Shown: positions 18,312 through 28,551 of the stretch, piece by piece
Layout: every line of letters starts with the position of its first letter
Position numbering within the stretch: position 1 is the first letter of the stretch
Origin: Shewanella sp. TC10
GTDB lineage: Bacteria; Pseudomonadota; Gammaproteobacteria; Enterobacterales; Shewanellaceae
Assembly (NCBI RefSeq): GCF_009663145.1
Contig: NZ_VKHR01000010.1
Span: 41,602-105,601 of the forward strand
Direction: 5' to 3'
DNA: 64,000 nt
Notes under the pieces: model-generated
What the model was told of the DNA's origin: nothing
Seen by the model: the letters and a program-made list of their open reading frames with translations, nothing else
Databases searched by the model: none
Position numbers and translations under genes: made by a program

Positions 18312-19691
18312 ATGCAGCCAGCTAATCATTCCCAAATACAAGCCACAACACCCGCAGAAAAAAGAGCTCTGAGCTATTCGAGCACCATTAAAAAACTCTT
18401 TGATGAAGTGTTAGACACTAAAATGCCTGCGGATAGAATTGTTGCTAACTACTTTAGGGAACATAAAAAGCATGGTTCGAAAGATCGTCGAGTGATCCGC
18501 GAAACCTTATTTGGATTATTTCGTTGGTGGGGATGGCTTAAACAGTTAGGTTCGCAACATGACGAACAAACCTGGTTTAAGATGCTGAGTTGTTGCGCCC
18601 TATTAGAGCAACATAACTGGCAGCAATTTGCTGACGCTTGGCAAAGTTTTTCAGGTTTTAGCACTGAGCAACATCAAATCATTACAGATTTCATGACTCG
18701 GGCTGATCTTACAATACAAGAAGCCAATGCCTTATCTGTTAGCGATAGAAACCAGCTAATGAATCAACTATTTGCTGCTATTGAATTTAAAGAGCAGCAG
18801 TTAGTACCAGCTTGGTTCTGGGATGTTTGCCCAATTGAAAATGAAGTTCAACAAATTAAATTGATCGAAGCGATGAGCTCACGTCCACCGATTTGGGCGC
18901 GAGTGCAAAAGTACGATACTCACAAAGCGATTAAAGAGTTACAACAAGCCCAGATTGACGCAAATGTAAGTGGTTACTTCGATGATGCTATAAGCCTTGG
19001 CAGTAAAAGCATTAATTTAAATGAAGTAAAACTTTATAAGAACGGACAACTTGAAATTCAAGATTTAGCTTCACAAGTGATCGGTAATGTCTGTCAGCCC
19101 AAAGCAGAAGAAAATTGGTGGGATACGTGTAGTGGTGCAGGCGGTAAAACCTTACAGCTTCGCTCAAAACAATTACAAGACGCTAAAGGCTCAAAGTCAG
19201 CTGGTAGCATCATCTCATCAGATATTCGCTCAAAAGCCCTTGAAGAGTTAAATAAGCGTGCTAGAAGAGCTGGATTTGACAATATATCGATCGCCCGCTG
19301 GAAAAGTGATGAACTGCCAGTGGATAAAAATAGCTTTGATGGTGTATTAGTCGATGCGCCTTGCAGCTGCACCGGGACATGGCGCAGAAACCCTGATATG
19401 CGCTGGATTGATGACAGAAGTTGTGTCGATGATAGACCTGAGCTTCAGTTAGATATTCTCACCCGTAGCGCCAAAGCAGTTAAATCTGGTGCAACTCTGG
19501 TTTATGCCACCTGCTCATTATCACCTCTTGAAAATGAGGACGTCGTTAAACAATTTTTAGCAACTAATAATGACTTTGAACTTGTAGTGAGCACTCACCC
19601 TTTTACTGAGCAGCAAAGCGAGCACATCACAGTTTGGCCTTATGAGGCCAATAGCGATGGAATGTATGTAGCGAGAATGGTGAAAGCTTAA
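18312..19691 (+). CDS. RsmB/NOP2-family SAM-dependent RNA cytosine methyltransferase
   Basis: This 459-residue protein has an N-terminal helical region (about 15-150) and a Rossmann methyltransferase domain (about 235-459). The two signature cysteines of RNA m5C methyltransferases are Cys351 in DAPCSCTGTWRRNPDMRW and Cys401 in YATCSL; the latter attacks the base and the former releases the product. The SAM site WWDTCSGAGGKTLQL is intact. RsmB methylates 16S rRNA C967. This gene looks like a paralogous NOP2/Sun member rather than canonical RsmB, since it does not sit with def-fmt. A terminator follows. Confidence 0.9.
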   Translation: MQPANHSQIQATTPAEKRALSYSSTIKKLFDEVLDTKMPADRIVANYFREHKKHGSKDRRVIRETLFGLFRWWGWLKQLGSQHDEQTWFKMLSCCALLEQHNWQQFADAWQSFSGFSTEQHQIITDFMTRADLTIQEANALSVSDRNQLMNQLFAAIEFKEQQLVPAWFWDVCPIENEVQQIKLIEAMSSRPPIWARVQKYDTHKAIKELQQAQIDANVSGYFDDAISLGSKSINLNEVKLYKNGQLEIQDLASQVIGNVCQPKAEENWWDTCSGAGGKTLQLRSKQLQDAKGSKSAGSIISSDIRSKALEELNKRARRAGFDNISIARWKSDELPVDKNSFDGVLVDAPCSCTGTWRRNPDMRWIDDRSCVDDRPELQLDILTRSAKAVKSGATLVYATCSLSPLENEDVVKQFLATNNDFELVVSTHPFTEQQSEHITVWPYEANSDGMYVARMVKA

Positions 19692-19730
19692 AATCACTTA
19701 CTGAGCTAAAACGCCTAACTACTAATCATA

Positions 19731-19767
19731 AAAAAACCTAGCAATAAGATGCTAGGTTTTTATTTTC
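19731..19767. terminator. Bidirectional terminator between the methyltransferase and glmM
   Basis: The stem AAAACCTAGCA (from about 19734) pairs with TGCTAGGTTTT, with A-rich sequence before and TTTTATTTT after. It lies between two convergent genes and fits both. Confidence 0.88.
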
Positions 19768-19785
19768 GGTTTTAACATCACACAA

Positions 19786-21141
19786 TTAACTTGATGCTTT
19801 AACAGCCTCGGCAATTGACTCTGCCTGTGACTGAGTCATATCGGCATCTGTCGACTCTACCATCACTCGAATTAACGGTTCTGTACCTGACTTACGCAGT
19901 AATACTCGACCTCTTTCACCCATAAACTTTTCAGCAGCCACAACCGACTCCTGAACCGAATCAGAAGCGATTATTGCATCTGCATTATCAGCATTTAAGC
20001 GAACGTTGATCAGTACTTGAGGAAGTTTAGTCATGCCAGATTTAACATCTGCTAAGCTTTTACCTGACTCAATCACCGCATCAAGTACTTGAAGCGATGC
20101 AACCACACCATCGCCTGTCGTAGTGTGTTTCAAGCTTAAGATATGGCCTGAGCCTTCACCGCCCAATTGCCAGCCTGTCTCTTTTAATTGCTCGACAACA
20201 TAGCGATCGCCAACTTTAGCGCGGACAAAAGGTATGTCCATTTCTTTAAGAGATAATTCAAGGCCTAAATTAGACATCAGCGTGCCTACTACACCACCTT
20301 GTAATTCACCTTTAGCTTGCGCTGCTTGAGCCAAAATAAATAGAATTTCATCGCCATCAACTGCATGACCATTATGATCAACAAACAAGACTCTATCGGC
20401 ATCACCATCTAACGCAATACCGAGGTCAGCTTCATGAACCATCACAGCGGTTTGCAGACTATCTAAGTGGGTTGCACCACAACGTTCGTTGATATTAAGC
20501 CCATCTGGTTTGTCATTAATGCTAATAACTTCAGCACCAAGTTCAGCATACACTTCCTTAGCAATGTGATAAGCCGCGCCATTGGCAGAATCGACCACAA
20601 TTTTAAGGCCAGTCAATGATTTATCTTTATCAAATGTGCCTTTACAAAACTCAATGTAGCGACCTGCTGCATCTGATATACGACGTACCTTGCCCAATTT
20701 ATCTGAATCAACACACGTCATCGCACCATGATTAATCGCTTGATCAAGTAAATGCTCGATTTCTAACTCTTGAGCATCATTTAATTTGGTACCTGAGTTT
20801 GAAAACAACTTGATACCATTGTCATAATAAGGGTTGTGGGATGCACTAATAACCACACCTGCATCAGCTCTAAAAGTCGATGTTAAATAAGCAATCGCTG
20901 GCGTTGGCATTGGCCCAACGAGCGCACAGTTGATGCCTGCCGCAGAAAAGCCTGCTTGCATCGCCGTTTCAAGCATATAACCACTAATGCGAGTATCTTT
21001 ACCGATAATCACTTCTTTGGTGCCTGCTGACGCTAAAACCGTCCCTGCAGCCCAACCTAACTTCATCGCAAAATCAGGCGTTACCGGAAACTTTCCAACT
21101 AAGCCTCTTACGCCATCAGTTCCAAAATACTGTCGAGACAT
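19786..21141 (-). CDS. glmM: GlmM, phosphoglucosamine mutase
   Basis: This 451-residue protein matches GlmM (445 in E. coli). FGTDGVRG is at the N-terminus, the phosphoserine loop is ISASHNP with Ser101, the metal loop is DGDADR, and the phosphate-binding GTEPLIRVM is near the end. It converts glucosamine-6-phosphate to glucosamine-1-phosphate for UDP-GlcNAc synthesis. The frame extends to 21165, but the ATG at 21139-21141 has GGAG seven bases upstream. It ends a minus-strand cluster of sugar and sulfate genes rather than lying beside folP/ftsH, so it may be a second copy serving the surface glycan. A terminator lies just upstream of its ribosome site. Confidence 0.95.
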   Translation of the reverse strand: MSRQYFGTDGVRGLVGKFPVTPDFAMKLGWAAGTVLASAGTKEVIIGKDTRISGYMLETAMQAGFSAAGINCALVGPMPTPAIAYLTSTFRADAGVVISASHNPYYDNGIKLFSNSGTKLNDAQELEIEHLLDQAINHGAMTCVDSDKLGKVRRISDAAGRYIEFCKGTFDKDKSLTGLKIVVDSANGAAYHIAKEVYAELGAEVISINDKPDGLNINERCGATHLDSLQTAVMVHEADLGIALDGDADRVLFVDHNGHAVDGDEILFILAQAAQAKGELQGGVVGTLMSNLGLELSLKEMDIPFVRAKVGDRYVVEQLKETGWQLGGEGSGHILSLKHTTTGDGVVASLQVLDAVIESGKSLADVKSGMTKLPQVLINVRLNADNADAIIASDSVQESVVAAEKFMGERGRVLLRKSGTEPLIRVMVESTDADMTQSQAESIAEAVKASS

Positions 21142-21154
21142 AACTACTCCAACT

Positions 21155-21184
21155 AAAAAAGCCAACTAATTAAAGTTGGCTTTA
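21155..21184 (-). terminator. Terminator between galU and glmM
   Basis: Read on the minus strand, AAAGCCAACTTTAATTAGTTGGCTTT forms a hairpin and is followed by TTTTTT. It lies about 20 bases after the galU stop and directly before the glmM ribosome site, so read-through may be needed for glmM, or glmM is controlled separately. Confidence 0.8.
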
Positions 21185-21202
21185 ATAAATAAACGCTAAA
21201 AA

Positions 21203-22084
21203 CTATTTAATAAGTTTAGCAATTTCTTGGGTAAATTCAGAGCCTAATTTAGGGTCGCGCAAACCATATTCAACAAATGCTTTCATATAGCCTAATTTGT
21301 CACCACAATCATGTGATTTACCAGTCATATTAAATGCTTCAACTCTATCTTGTTCAATTAGCATATCAATAGCATCGGTCAGCTGTATTTCGTCGCCAGC
21401 ACCTGCTGGAGTTTTTGCAAGTAAACCCCAGATCTTTTCTGATAAAACATAACGACCAACAACTGCAAGGTTTGAAGGGGCACTTCCAATCGCAGGTTTT
21501 TCAACCATGGCGACAATCTTTGCAGACTCACCAGAAGCGATTGTTTCACCACTACAGTCAGCAATACCATATTTATTTACCTCAGAATCAGGAACTGGAG
21601 CCACCATAATCTGACTTGCAAAACTGGTTTGATAACGCGCAATCATGGCTGCTAAGTTATCTGTTTTTTGATTTGCAGTATATTCATCTAAAATAACATC
21701 AGGCAGAACAACCGCAAAAGGCTCATTACCAATACATGGTTTTGCGCATAACACAGCATGACCAAGGCCTTTAGCTTCACCTTGGCGCACATGCATAATA
21801 GTAACATCTGCAGGGCAAATAGACTGAACTTCTTCTAGCAGTTGCCTTTTAACACGTTTCTCTAAGGTTGACTCTAACTCATATGAAGTATCGAAATGGT
21901 TTTCAATGGCATTTTTACTAGCATGAGTAACTAAAACAATTTCTTTAACTCCTGCTGCAACACATTCATTAACGATATATTGAATAAGCGGCTTATCAAC
22001 AATTGGAAGCATTTCTTTTGGAATTGCCTTGGTTGCAGGCAACATCCTAGTTCCTAATCCTGCAACTGGAATAACGACTTTCAT
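21203..22084 (-). CDS. galU: GalU, UTP-glucose-1-phosphate uridylyltransferase
   Basis: This 293-residue nucleotidyltransferase has the signature [21 protein letters not shown] at the N-terminus, [20 protein letters not shown] in the middle and [11 protein letters not shown], all typical of GalU. It makes UDP-glucose from UTP and glucose-1-phosphate in the cytoplasm, feeding capsule, LPS and exopolysaccharide synthesis. A GGAT ribosome site precedes the ATG. It starts 19 bases after a small hypothetical gene and forms one run with cysC and the DHH gene upstream. Its place beside a glycan locus supports a precursor-supply role. Confidence 0.97.
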   Translation of the reverse strand: MKVVIPVAGLGTRMLPATKAIPKEMLPIVDKPLIQYIVNECVAAGVKEIVLVTHASKNAIENHFDTSYELESTLEKRVKRQLLEEVQSICPADVTIMHVRQGEAKGLGHAVLCAKPCIGNEPFAVVLPDVILDEYTANQKTDNLAAMIARYQTSFASQIMVAPVPDSEVNKYGIADCSGETIASGESAKIVAMVEKPAIGSAPSNLAVVGRYVLSEKIWGLLAKTPAGAGDEIQLTDAIDMLIEQDRVEAFNMTGKSHDCGDKLGYMKAFVEYGLRDPKLGSEFTQEIAKLIK

Positions 22085-22103
22085 ATTTCATCCTTAATGT
22101 AAA

Positions 22104-22424
22104 TTATATTTTTATAAAATTCTTATAAGCTGCTATTTTACATGAATTATTAACGTACAACTCTACTCCACAGCGATAATTTTTTTGACTACCATCACAA
22201 ATAAAAGGGGTGACTATGTGCCAAAAAACTCCCGTGCTTCGAGGTATATTAACTGAAGGTTCATTTGCAAATATTGGATAATCATATCCAGTTATTTCAA
22301 GTTCAAGTACTAATGCATCAAAGAATATTTGAGCAATTAGCTCAATCGATGCACCTTCAGGTGTACGTAACTGAACACAACTAATGCAGTGTTCAACAGC
22401 CTTATTCAAATCATGTTCTAACAT
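22104..22424 (-). CDS. Small hypothetical protein
   Basis: This protein of about 106 residues has no family I recognise. It has four Cys, two of them in an HCISCVQL stretch near the N-terminus, and no signal peptide or membrane helix. It begins 12 bases after the DHH gene and ends 19 bases before galU, all on the same strand, so it is probably part of that operon. The frame opens with TTG-ATG; the ATG at 22424 is chosen, but the ribosome site is weak. It could be a cytoplasmic accessory protein; no function can be assigned. Confidence 0.6.
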   Translation of the reverse strand: MLEHDLNKAVEHCISCVQLRTPEGASIELIAQIFFDALVLELEITGYDYPIFANEPSVNIPRSTGVFWHIVTPFICDGSQKNYRCGVELYVNNSCKIAAYKNFIKI

Positions 22425-22435
22425 CAATTAGACTA

Positions 22436-23389
22436 TTAGTAATATTGATATATAGCATCAATAAATTCATTCAATTTCTCTTTGGGTAAGCGATTGACTC
22501 CTGCAGCTGCCGAACGTCCACCACCAGTGTCAAACTGACTACAAATATCACCAGCCCCTTGCTTATTAGCTAATGGAGCTCGTAAAGAAACAGTGTATGT
22601 TTCATCATTATTATCTGTTAATACCGCATGGGCAAGATCCGGAGATTGATTCGCAAGATAATTTCCGTAAACACCACTGATACGCTTTGCCCAGACAGTA
22701 TTAGGAAGTTCAAAAATAGCGAGTTTTTTATTTAAGACTAAGTGAGCAATAGACTTTGCATTTTCAAAGTCAGACTCATAAGCCGTTTTAAGTTTATAAA
22801 AAGGAGAACTATGATCTTCAAAAACGTCAAAAGGACATGAATAAACTAACAAGGCTTCAAACAGTTTTGCAGGTTCATAATGCAAATCAGAGACAGTTGA
22901 ACCATAACCATTATAATTTATTAAAGTGCCTAGTTCTTTTAACTGCTCCGACTGAGCTGATGATAAACCTTGCTGAAGACACAATTCATCAGCTTTTGCG
23001 AACAAGTTATCGCCATAAGCCGCTGTGATGGCCCAATTACGATATTGGCCATTTAGCAGATTATCAATAATTAAAGAAGTGCAGGTATTAGCATCTAAAT
23101 CAATATGAGCATCAAGGTTTTCACTGGTAGGAATGTCACCACTGCGATGATGATCGGCATAAAATACTGAGGCACCATCATCGATAACTTGCTTTAACGC
23201 TTCAATGTTTTTTTCCATTGAAATATCTAATACAGTAATGACATCGCCATGATTAGCCTTAACCTGCTTTAGAAGCCCAATATCTCTTTTAACACCGGTT
23301 ACAAGAGTGCTCTTTTTAGGGCTTGATAGACGAAGTTGTATTAACGCAATTATTCCGTCGGCATCACCGTTAAAAACATCATAGTTCAT
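22436..23389 (-). CDS. DHH/DHHA1-family phosphoesterase
   Basis: This 317-residue protein has all the DHH-family motifs: FNGDADGIIAL near the N-terminus, VLDISM, ADHHRSGD with the DHH triad, AAYGDNL, and the DHHA1 substrate-binding GGGRSAAAG near the C-terminus. The family includes NrnA, a nanoRNase that also dephosphorylates pAp. The frame opens at a TTG at 23398, but the ATG at 23389 has AAGGA upstream, inside the end of cysC, so the two genes are translationally coupled. This context points to removal of pAp, the by-product of PAPS use, but other phosphodiester substrates remain possible. Confidence 0.88.
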   Translation of the reverse strand: MNYDVFNGDADGIIALIQLRLSSPKKSTLVTGVKRDIGLLKQVKANHGDVITVLDISMEKNIEALKQVIDDGASVFYADHHRSGDIPTSENLDAHIDLDANTCTSLIIDNLLNGQYRNWAITAAYGDNLFAKADELCLQQGLSSAQSEQLKELGTLINYNGYGSTVSDLHYEPAKLFEALLVYSCPFDVFEDHSSPFYKLKTAYESDFENAKSIAHLVLNKKLAIFELPNTVWAKRISGVYGNYLANQSPDLAHAVLTDNNDETYTVSLRAPLANKQGAGDICSQFDTGGGRSAAAGVNRLPKEKLNEFIDAIYQYY

Positions 23390-23394
23390 TAATA

Positions 23395-24039
23395 TCAATC
23401 CTTCGAAATATAGTTGTTTGTAATTAAGTATTCAATCACTTGCATAGCACAAGCTTCAATTCCTTTATCAGCAGTCAGTACTTGTATCTCTGCTTCATTC
23501 GGCGCTTCGTATGTCGAATCTATACCGGTAAAGTTTTTAATCTCACCTGAACGGGCTTTTTTGTATAACCCCTTAGGGTCACGTTGCTCGCAAACTTCAA
23601 TTGGAGTATCAATGAAGACTTCAATAAACTGACCTGGCTCCAACTGTTGACGCACCATATCTCTGTCTTGCTGAAAAGGTGAGATGAATGCCGTCGTGAC
23701 AATTAATCCTGCATCAACAAATAACTTTGACACTTCTCCTATGCGACGAATATTTTCAACCCTATCCGCATCAGAAAAGCTTAAGTCTCCATTCAAACCA
23801 TGCCTAACATTATCCCCATCAAGCACATAAGTTTTGCAATTAAGTTCATACAACATTCTATCGACAGCATTAGCAACGGTAGACTTTCCTGAACCACTTA
23901 AACCAGTGAACCAAAGTACTGCAGGCTTATGACCATTTTTCTTAGAACGGTCTTCAAGACTAACGCTGGCATTATGCCAAACTACATCTGATGACTTATC
24001 ACCAGTAACTTCTACTTCTTTATATGGACTTTGAGACAT
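23395..24039 (-). CDS. cysC: CysC, adenylylsulfate kinase
   Basis: This 214-residue P-loop kinase has Walker [10 protein letters not shown] at 46-54, [20 protein letters not shown] and [13 protein letters not shown], all CysC hallmarks. It phosphorylates APS with ATP to give PAPS, used either by PAPS reductase in assimilation or by sulfotransferases. The ribosome site AAGGA precedes the ATG. It lies 35 bases after the permease gene and is the last of the cysD-cysN-permease-cysC run. With five sulfotransferase genes a few kilobases upstream, its PAPS may supply glycan sulfation as well as growth. Confidence 0.97.
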   Translation of the reverse strand: MSQSPYKEVEVTGDKSSDVVWHNASVSLEDRSKKNGHKPAVLWFTGLSGSGKSTVANAVDRMLYELNCKTYVLDGDNVRHGLNGDLSFSDADRVENIRRIGEVSKLFVDAGLIVTTAFISPFQQDRDMVRQQLEPGQFIEVFIDTPIEVCEQRDPKGLYKKARSGEIKNFTGIDSTYEAPNEAEIQVLTADKGIEACAMQVIEYLITNNYISKD

Positions 24040-24073
24040 GAAAAATCCTTAACTTTTTCAAGTTTAATTCTTA

Positions 24074-25804
24074 TTAATAAAACGGGAAAAATATGGGTAC
24101 AGCGATAATTACAATTGCGCCATATACTAAGCTGACAGGCAAGCCGATTTTAATAAAGTCTTTTATTCTATATTGCCCTGCGTTAAATACCATCAAGTTA
24201 GTTTGATAACCATACGGGCTGACGAAACTTCCGCTAGCTGCAAAAGCAACAGTCATAACAAATGGTAAGATATCCACGCCAAAACCGAGCGCTAGACTAT
24301 AAGCAATAGGGAACATTAACGCCGCAGCCGCGTTGTTAGTAACCAGTTCCGTCATTAGCCAAGTCAAAACATAAACCAATATAAGTGCTAAATAGACATG
24401 TTCTTTATCAACACTGTGATTTACAAACTCGCCAAGAACATCAACAACGCCAGCATTAACTAACGCGTGAGAAAGAAGAATTGCTGAAGAAACAATTAAC
24501 CAGATATCAGTGGGTAATCTTCGCATTATTTCATTGACATTTAATGCCTGTGTGAACAGTAAAGCGCCAAGTAAAATAACTAAGCCTTCAAGTAAGTCAA
24601 TCGCACCAAACGCAGCTAAGCCAATGGTAGTAATAAAACCTGCAACAGAAAGCCAAGCTTTCCAACCGTTTAATCTTACTTCGGTTTCAACCCCAGATAA
24701 GACAATAAAGTTTTTGCTAATATTTCGACGAGATTTGAAATCATCACCTACGGCGAGAACAAGGAAGTCACCCGCCTTGATTTGCACATCGCCTAACTTA
24801 CCTGAAATTTCTTCGCCATCCCGCCTAATCGCAACCACAGCAGCATCAAATAAAGCTCTAAAACCTAGGCTTTTGATGGTGCGCCTCACTAGAACGCTTT
24901 CTTGACGAACAACCACCTCAGTTAGGTTTGAGTCTTTTAGTTCATTCTTATGAGCAAAGGTTTCTAAACCTGAAAACTGACTAAGTTGGCCAACTTTAGT
25001 GATATCTCCACTAAAAATTAACCGATCATGCAATTTTAATATCTCATTAGGTGAAACAGGACTAATCAACCTTCCTTCTCGAACCACTTCAACTAAAAAT
25101 AGTGACTCTAAATGTCGTAATCCATTATCTTCAACAGAGCGATTGATAAGCTCAGAGTTTTCAACAACTTTAGCATCAATAAAGTAACCTTTTGAGTTGT
25201 CCATTTCATGCTTATTTTCAGGTAAAAAACGGACGCAGATAGCCAAAACTAAACCACAGCCAATGACCAACATTAACCCTATTGCGGTAAATGAGAAAAA
25301 CTCAAGAGAGTGCCCTTCTGCATCGATAAACAAGCTGTTGACGATTAAATTTGTAGAGGTACCAATTAACGTCAATGTACCTCCAAGTATTGCAGCATAA
25401 GATAAAGGTAATAGCAGTTTGCTAGCAAAATGGTGAGGGTTATTTCGAATAGGGGATAAAAGTGTTGCGACTACAGCAGTATTATTTAATAGCGCTGAAC
25501 AGGCCGTTGTAACAGCAAAGAGTCTAACAAATGTGGATTTATAACTGACTAAGATAACTTTAGAGGCGATAATCCTTAATAATCTGGTCTTTTCTAAAGC
25601 AAAAGAACAAATAATCAATAGGATTAAGGTTATTAATCCTGGGTTTGCAATACTTGAAAGCAATTGTGCTTTCGAAACCAAGCCCATTGCGACTAAGGAA
25701 ATTAATGTAAGACCAAAGACTGCTGCAGGCCGACTTTGAAACTTTAATAAGCCTAGAATAGTCAGCAAAAAGAGCGCAATAGTGATATAGGCATCTATAG
25801 ACAT
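24074..25804 (-). CDS. SLC13-family permease with TrkA-C domains (putative sulfate transporter)
   Basis: This membrane protein of about 576 residues has around eleven hydrophobic segments split by a central cytoplasmic region. That region (about 200-370) holds two TrkA-C/RCK-C domains, with LHDRLIFSGDITKVGQL and IKAGDFLVLAVGDDFKSR. STNLIVNSL and ASGSFVSPYGYQTNLMV are SLC13 substrate and sodium-site motifs. Related proteins import sulfate or dicarboxylates. Its place between cysN and cysC strongly suggests sulfate uptake. The frame opens at a TTG near 25834; the ATG at 25804 fits better, though no clear ribosome site is seen. A terminator separates it from cysN, so it may have its own promoter or depend on read-through. 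Confidence 0.9.
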   Translation of the reverse strand: MSIDAYITIALFLLTILGLLKFQSRPAAVFGLTLISLVAMGLVSKAQLLSSIANPGLITLILLIICSFALEKTRLLRIIASKVILVSYKSTFVRLFAVTTACSALLNNTAVVATLLSPIRNNPHHFASKLLLPLSYAAILGGTLTLIGTSTNLIVNSLFIDAEGHSLEFFSFTAIGLMLVIGCGLVLAICVRFLPENKHEMDNSKGYFIDAKVVENSELINRSVEDNGLRHLESLFLVEVVREGRLISPVSPNEILKLHDRLIFSGDITKVGQLSQFSGLETFAHKNELKDSNLTEVVVRQESVLVRRTIKSLGFRALFDAAVVAIRRDGEEISGKLGDVQIKAGDFLVLAVGDDFKSRRNISKNFIVLSGVETEVRLNGWKAWLSVAGFITTIGLAAFGAIDLLEGLVILLGALLFTQALNVNEIMRRLPTDIWLIVSSAILLSHALVNAGVVDVLGEFVNHSVDKEHVYLALILVYVLTWLMTELVTNNAAAALMFPIAYSLALGFGVDILPFVMTVAFAASGSFVSPYGYQTNLMVFNAGQYRIKDFIKIGLPVSLVYGAIVIIAVPIFFPFY

Positions 25805-25835
25805 AAGTTCAACATTTAAAATATGAAAAAACAAT

Positions 25836-25875
25836 AAAAAAGGCTGCTAGCAGTTTAATTGCATCGCAGCCTTTA
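25836..25875 (-). terminator. Terminator after cysN
   Basis: Read on the minus strand, AAAGGCTGC (from 25874) pairs with GCAGCCTTT and runs into TTTTTATTG. It begins about 20 bases after the cysN stop, between cysN and the permease gene. Confidence 0.85.
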
Positions 25876-25894
25876 TAGCTAGCACTATAAGCCA

Positions 25895-27301
25895 TTAACT
25901 AATGACTTTTGCTCCCCAATGAGGGTAATGCTTTCTAACTAACGCATTGAACTCTATTTCGAATTCTGAATGTTCAGAAGTAGATTTAGTTTCTTTGCCT
26001 GTAATTTCTTTACGGATCATACCAGCGCCAACTGTCACATTGGTCAGTCTGTCGATGATAATAAACGCACCCGTTGCGCGGTTGATACCATATGCATCAA
26101 ATTGCACAGGCTCGTTGACTGCGAAGTTACAACTTCCCATCTCATTAAGAGCAAGTTGAGTTGCAGGAAAGACCTCTAAAGTATTGACATCAACACGGTG
26201 ATTTACTGACTCAACATGGCCATAAACAGACTTACTGCCAACTTTAATAGCGTACTCTCTATCTACATGCAGTGCTTCTTCTGTCATCCAAACAACATCA
26301 GCTTCAAAATGACTAGCAGAAGACGTCAATTCATGCGGTCTAACTAACATATCACCACGACTAATATCGATTTCATCTTCTAAAGTGATAGTGATAGCCA
26401 TGCCTGCTGTTGCTTTTTCAATGTCGCCATCAAAAGTTACAATCGACTTAACTTTACTTTCTTTTCCTGAAGGCAGCGTTTTAACCGTATCACCAACACG
26501 AATATCACCTGAAGCTATCGTTCCGCAAAAACCTCTGAAATCCAAGTTAGGTCTGTTAACGTACTGAACCTGCATTCTAAATGAATCTGATTTAGCTCTG
26601 TTGATTGATACTGTATTCAACAACTTCATCATTGTTGAACCAGGGTACCAAGGCATGTTGGCACTTTCGTTGACAACATTGTCACCTTTTAAGGCAGAAA
26701 TAGGCACAAAGCGAACATCATCAAATTCGAGATTTTCGGCAAATTCACGATAATCTTTTTTGATATTTTGATAAACAGATTGCTCATAATCAACCGCATC
26801 CATTTTATTGATCGCGATAATGACATGCTTAATGCCTAGCTGCGAACAAATAAAACTGTGGCGACGAGTTTGAACTTGCACACCATGACGAGCATCAATC
26901 AAGATGATAGCTAAGTCAGCTGTAGACGCACCTGTCGCCATATTGCGAGTATATTGCTCATGACCAGGAGTATCGGCAATGATAAATTTACGTTGCTCTG
27001 TGGCAAAGTAGCGATAAGCAACATCAATAGTAATGCCTTGCTCACGCTCAGACTGTAAGCCATCAACTAACAAAGCTAAATCGAAAGAGTCATCTGTAGT
27101 ATTAAAACGCTTTGAGTCCTTTTCAATAGCTGCCATCTGATCTTCAAAAATCATTTTACTATCAAAAAGAAGTCGACCGATTAAGGTAGATTTACCATCA
27201 TCAACACTGCCACAGGTCAAAATGCGCAGCATGTCTTTATTTTCGTGTACTTTTAAATAAGCTTCGATATCAGAAGCGATAAGAGACGTACTATTAGACA
27301 T
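25895..27301 (-). CDS. cysN: CysN, sulfate adenylyltransferase subunit 1 (GTPase)
   Basis: This 468-residue protein is an EF-Tu-like GTPase with G1 [10 protein letters not shown]3 [12 protein letters not shown] and G4 NKMD, then two beta-barrel domains with [15 protein letters not shown]. CysN couples GTP hydrolysis to APS synthesis by CysD. It has no fused APS-kinase domain, consistent with a separate cysC. The frame starts TTG-ATG; the ATG at 27301 with AAGGA eight bases upstream is chosen. It lies 91 bases after cysD. A terminator follows, before the permease gene. Confidence 0.97.
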   Translation of the reverse strand: MSNSTSLIASDIEAYLKVHENKDMLRILTCGSVDDGKSTLIGRLLFDSKMIFEDQMAAIEKDSKRFNTTDDSFDLALLVDGLQSEREQGITIDVAYRYFATEQRKFIIADTPGHEQYTRNMATGASTADLAIILIDARHGVQVQTRRHSFICSQLGIKHVIIAINKMDAVDYEQSVYQNIKKDYREFAENLEFDDVRFVPISALKGDNVVNESANMPWYPGSTMMKLLNTVSINRAKSDSFRMQVQYVNRPNLDFRGFCGTIASGDIRVGDTVKTLPSGKESKVKSIVTFDGDIEKATAGMAITITLEDEIDISRGDMLVRPHELTSSASHFEADVVWMTEEALHVDREYAIKVGSKSVYGHVESVNHRVDVNTLEVFPATQLALNEMGSCNFAVNEPVQFDAYGINRATGAFIIIDRLTNVTVGAGMIRKEITGKETKSTSEHSEFEIEFNALVRKHYPHWGAKVIS

Positions 27302-27392
27302 CAATAATTCCTTAAATTTGTTCTATATTTTAAGCTTAATCTGCTTAAATTAAATTCAAGCCATCCTGAAGGTGGCACAAAGAGGGAAAAGT

Positions 27393-28301
27393 TTAGAAGT
27401 AACCTTCCATTTTTTTCTTCTCCATTGAACCAGCTGAATCATTATCAATAACTCGTCCCTGGCGTTCAGAAGTCGTACAAAGTAGCATTTCTTGAATAAT
27501 TTCTGGTAAAGTTTGCGCTACAGAATCAACCGCACCCGTTAACGGATAACATCCTAACGTTCTAAAACGGACCATTTTATTTTCAGCAGTCTCGCCTTCT
27601 TTAAGCTCCATACGCTCATCATCAACCATGATTAACGTGCCATCACGTTCGACAACAGGACGCTCTTTGGCAAAATACAGTGAAGGAATTTCAATACCTT
27701 CTAGGTAGATATATTGCCAGATATCAAGTTCAGTCCAGTTTGACAGCGGGAAAACGCGGATACTTTCACCTTTATCAACTTTACTGTTATAAATATTCCA
27801 TAACTCTGGGCGCTGATTTTTTGGATCCCAACGGTGTTTGCTATCGCGGAATGAATAAACACGCTCTTTAGCTCGAGACTTTTCTTCATCACGACGAGCA
27901 CCACCAAAAGCAGCGTCAAAACCATGCATATCAAGAGCTTGTTTAAGGCCTTCCGTTTTCATAATATCGGTATGCTTTGCACTACCGTGAGTGAAAGGAC
28001 TACAATTCATTTCCATACCGCGTGGGTTTTTATGGACAATTAAATCAAACCCATACTTTTCAGCCATTTGGTCTCTGAACTGGATCATTTCTTTGAACTT
28101 CCAGTTAGTATCGACATGCATTAATGGAAAAGGAATTTTCCCAGGGTAGAAGGCTTTACGAGCAAGATGTAAAAGAACAGATGAATCTTTACCTACGGAA
28201 TAAAGCATGACTGGGTTATCAAATTCGGCAGCGACTTCACGCATAATGTGAATAGACTCTGCTTCCAGTGCTCTAAGGTGGGTTAATCTTTCTTCATTCA
28301 T
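27393..28301 (-). CDS. cysD: CysD, sulfate adenylyltransferase subunit 2
   Basis: This 302-residue PP-loop ATP pyrophosphatase has [18 protein letters not shown] at 34-51 and FAFPLMH-like [18 protein letters not shown], then [20 protein letters not shown], the CysD signature. It ends KKMEGYF, as CysD proteins do. With CysN it makes APS from sulfate and ATP. It is the first gene of the cys run, and a 250 bp gap upstream contains a palindrome that could be regulatory. The glycosyltransferase genes upstream run in the same direction, so read-through from the glycan locus is possible. Confidence 0.97.
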   Translation of the reverse strand: MNEERLTHLRALEAESIHIMREVAAEFDNPVMLYSVGKDSSVLLHLARKAFYPGKIPFPLMHVDTNWKFKEMIQFRDQMAEKYGFDLIVHKNPRGMEMNCSPFTHGSAKHTDIMKTEGLKQALDMHGFDAAFGGARRDEEKSRAKERVYSFRDSKHRWDPKNQRPELWNIYNSKVDKGESIRVFPLSNWTELDIWQYIYLEGIEIPSLYFAKERPVVERDGTLIMVDDERMELKEGETAENKMVRFRTLGCYPLTGAVDSVAQTLPEIIQEMLLCTTSERQGRVIDNDSAGSMEKKKMEGYF

Positions 28302-28413
28302 GGTATTTTATTATCCTAATTTAAATACTTTAATGCAGCGATAAATCACTTACTTCAAATTAAATTGTGTCGAGCTTAATAAATTCAATTCAGTCGTTAT
28401 TTATAGAGGACTG

Positions 28414-28430
28414 AAACGTTACTAACGTTT
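28414..28430. promoter_or_regulatory. Palindrome in the probable cysD promoter region
   Basis: AAACGTT-ACT-AACGTTT is a perfect inverted repeat with a three-base spacer, 113 bases upstream of the cysD ATG in an AT-rich gap of 250 bases. It could be an operator. It does not match a motif I can name; CysB sites are too degenerate to call by eye. Confidence 0.4.
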
Positions 28431-28551
28431 GATAGAGAAGGATTTTATCACAAAAAATATGACGAATAATCCTAAACGTACTGAATCAGTTTTTTTTAGC
28501 AAAAAAAATGGTTATAACATTGATTTTTAATGATTAATATTTTTATATAAC

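Noticed and set aside
24510..24905. 131-residue plus-strand open frame
   Set aside because: It is antisense to the SLC13 permease coding region and Ser/Thr/Lys-biased, as antisense frames of membrane proteins are.
24074..28301. cys genes as a dedicated sulfation module only
   Set aside because: The same cysD-cysN-permease-cysC order is, as I recall, the usual assimilation cluster in Shewanella, so its presence alone does not prove a sulfation role; only the adjacency to sulfotransferases does any work in that argument.
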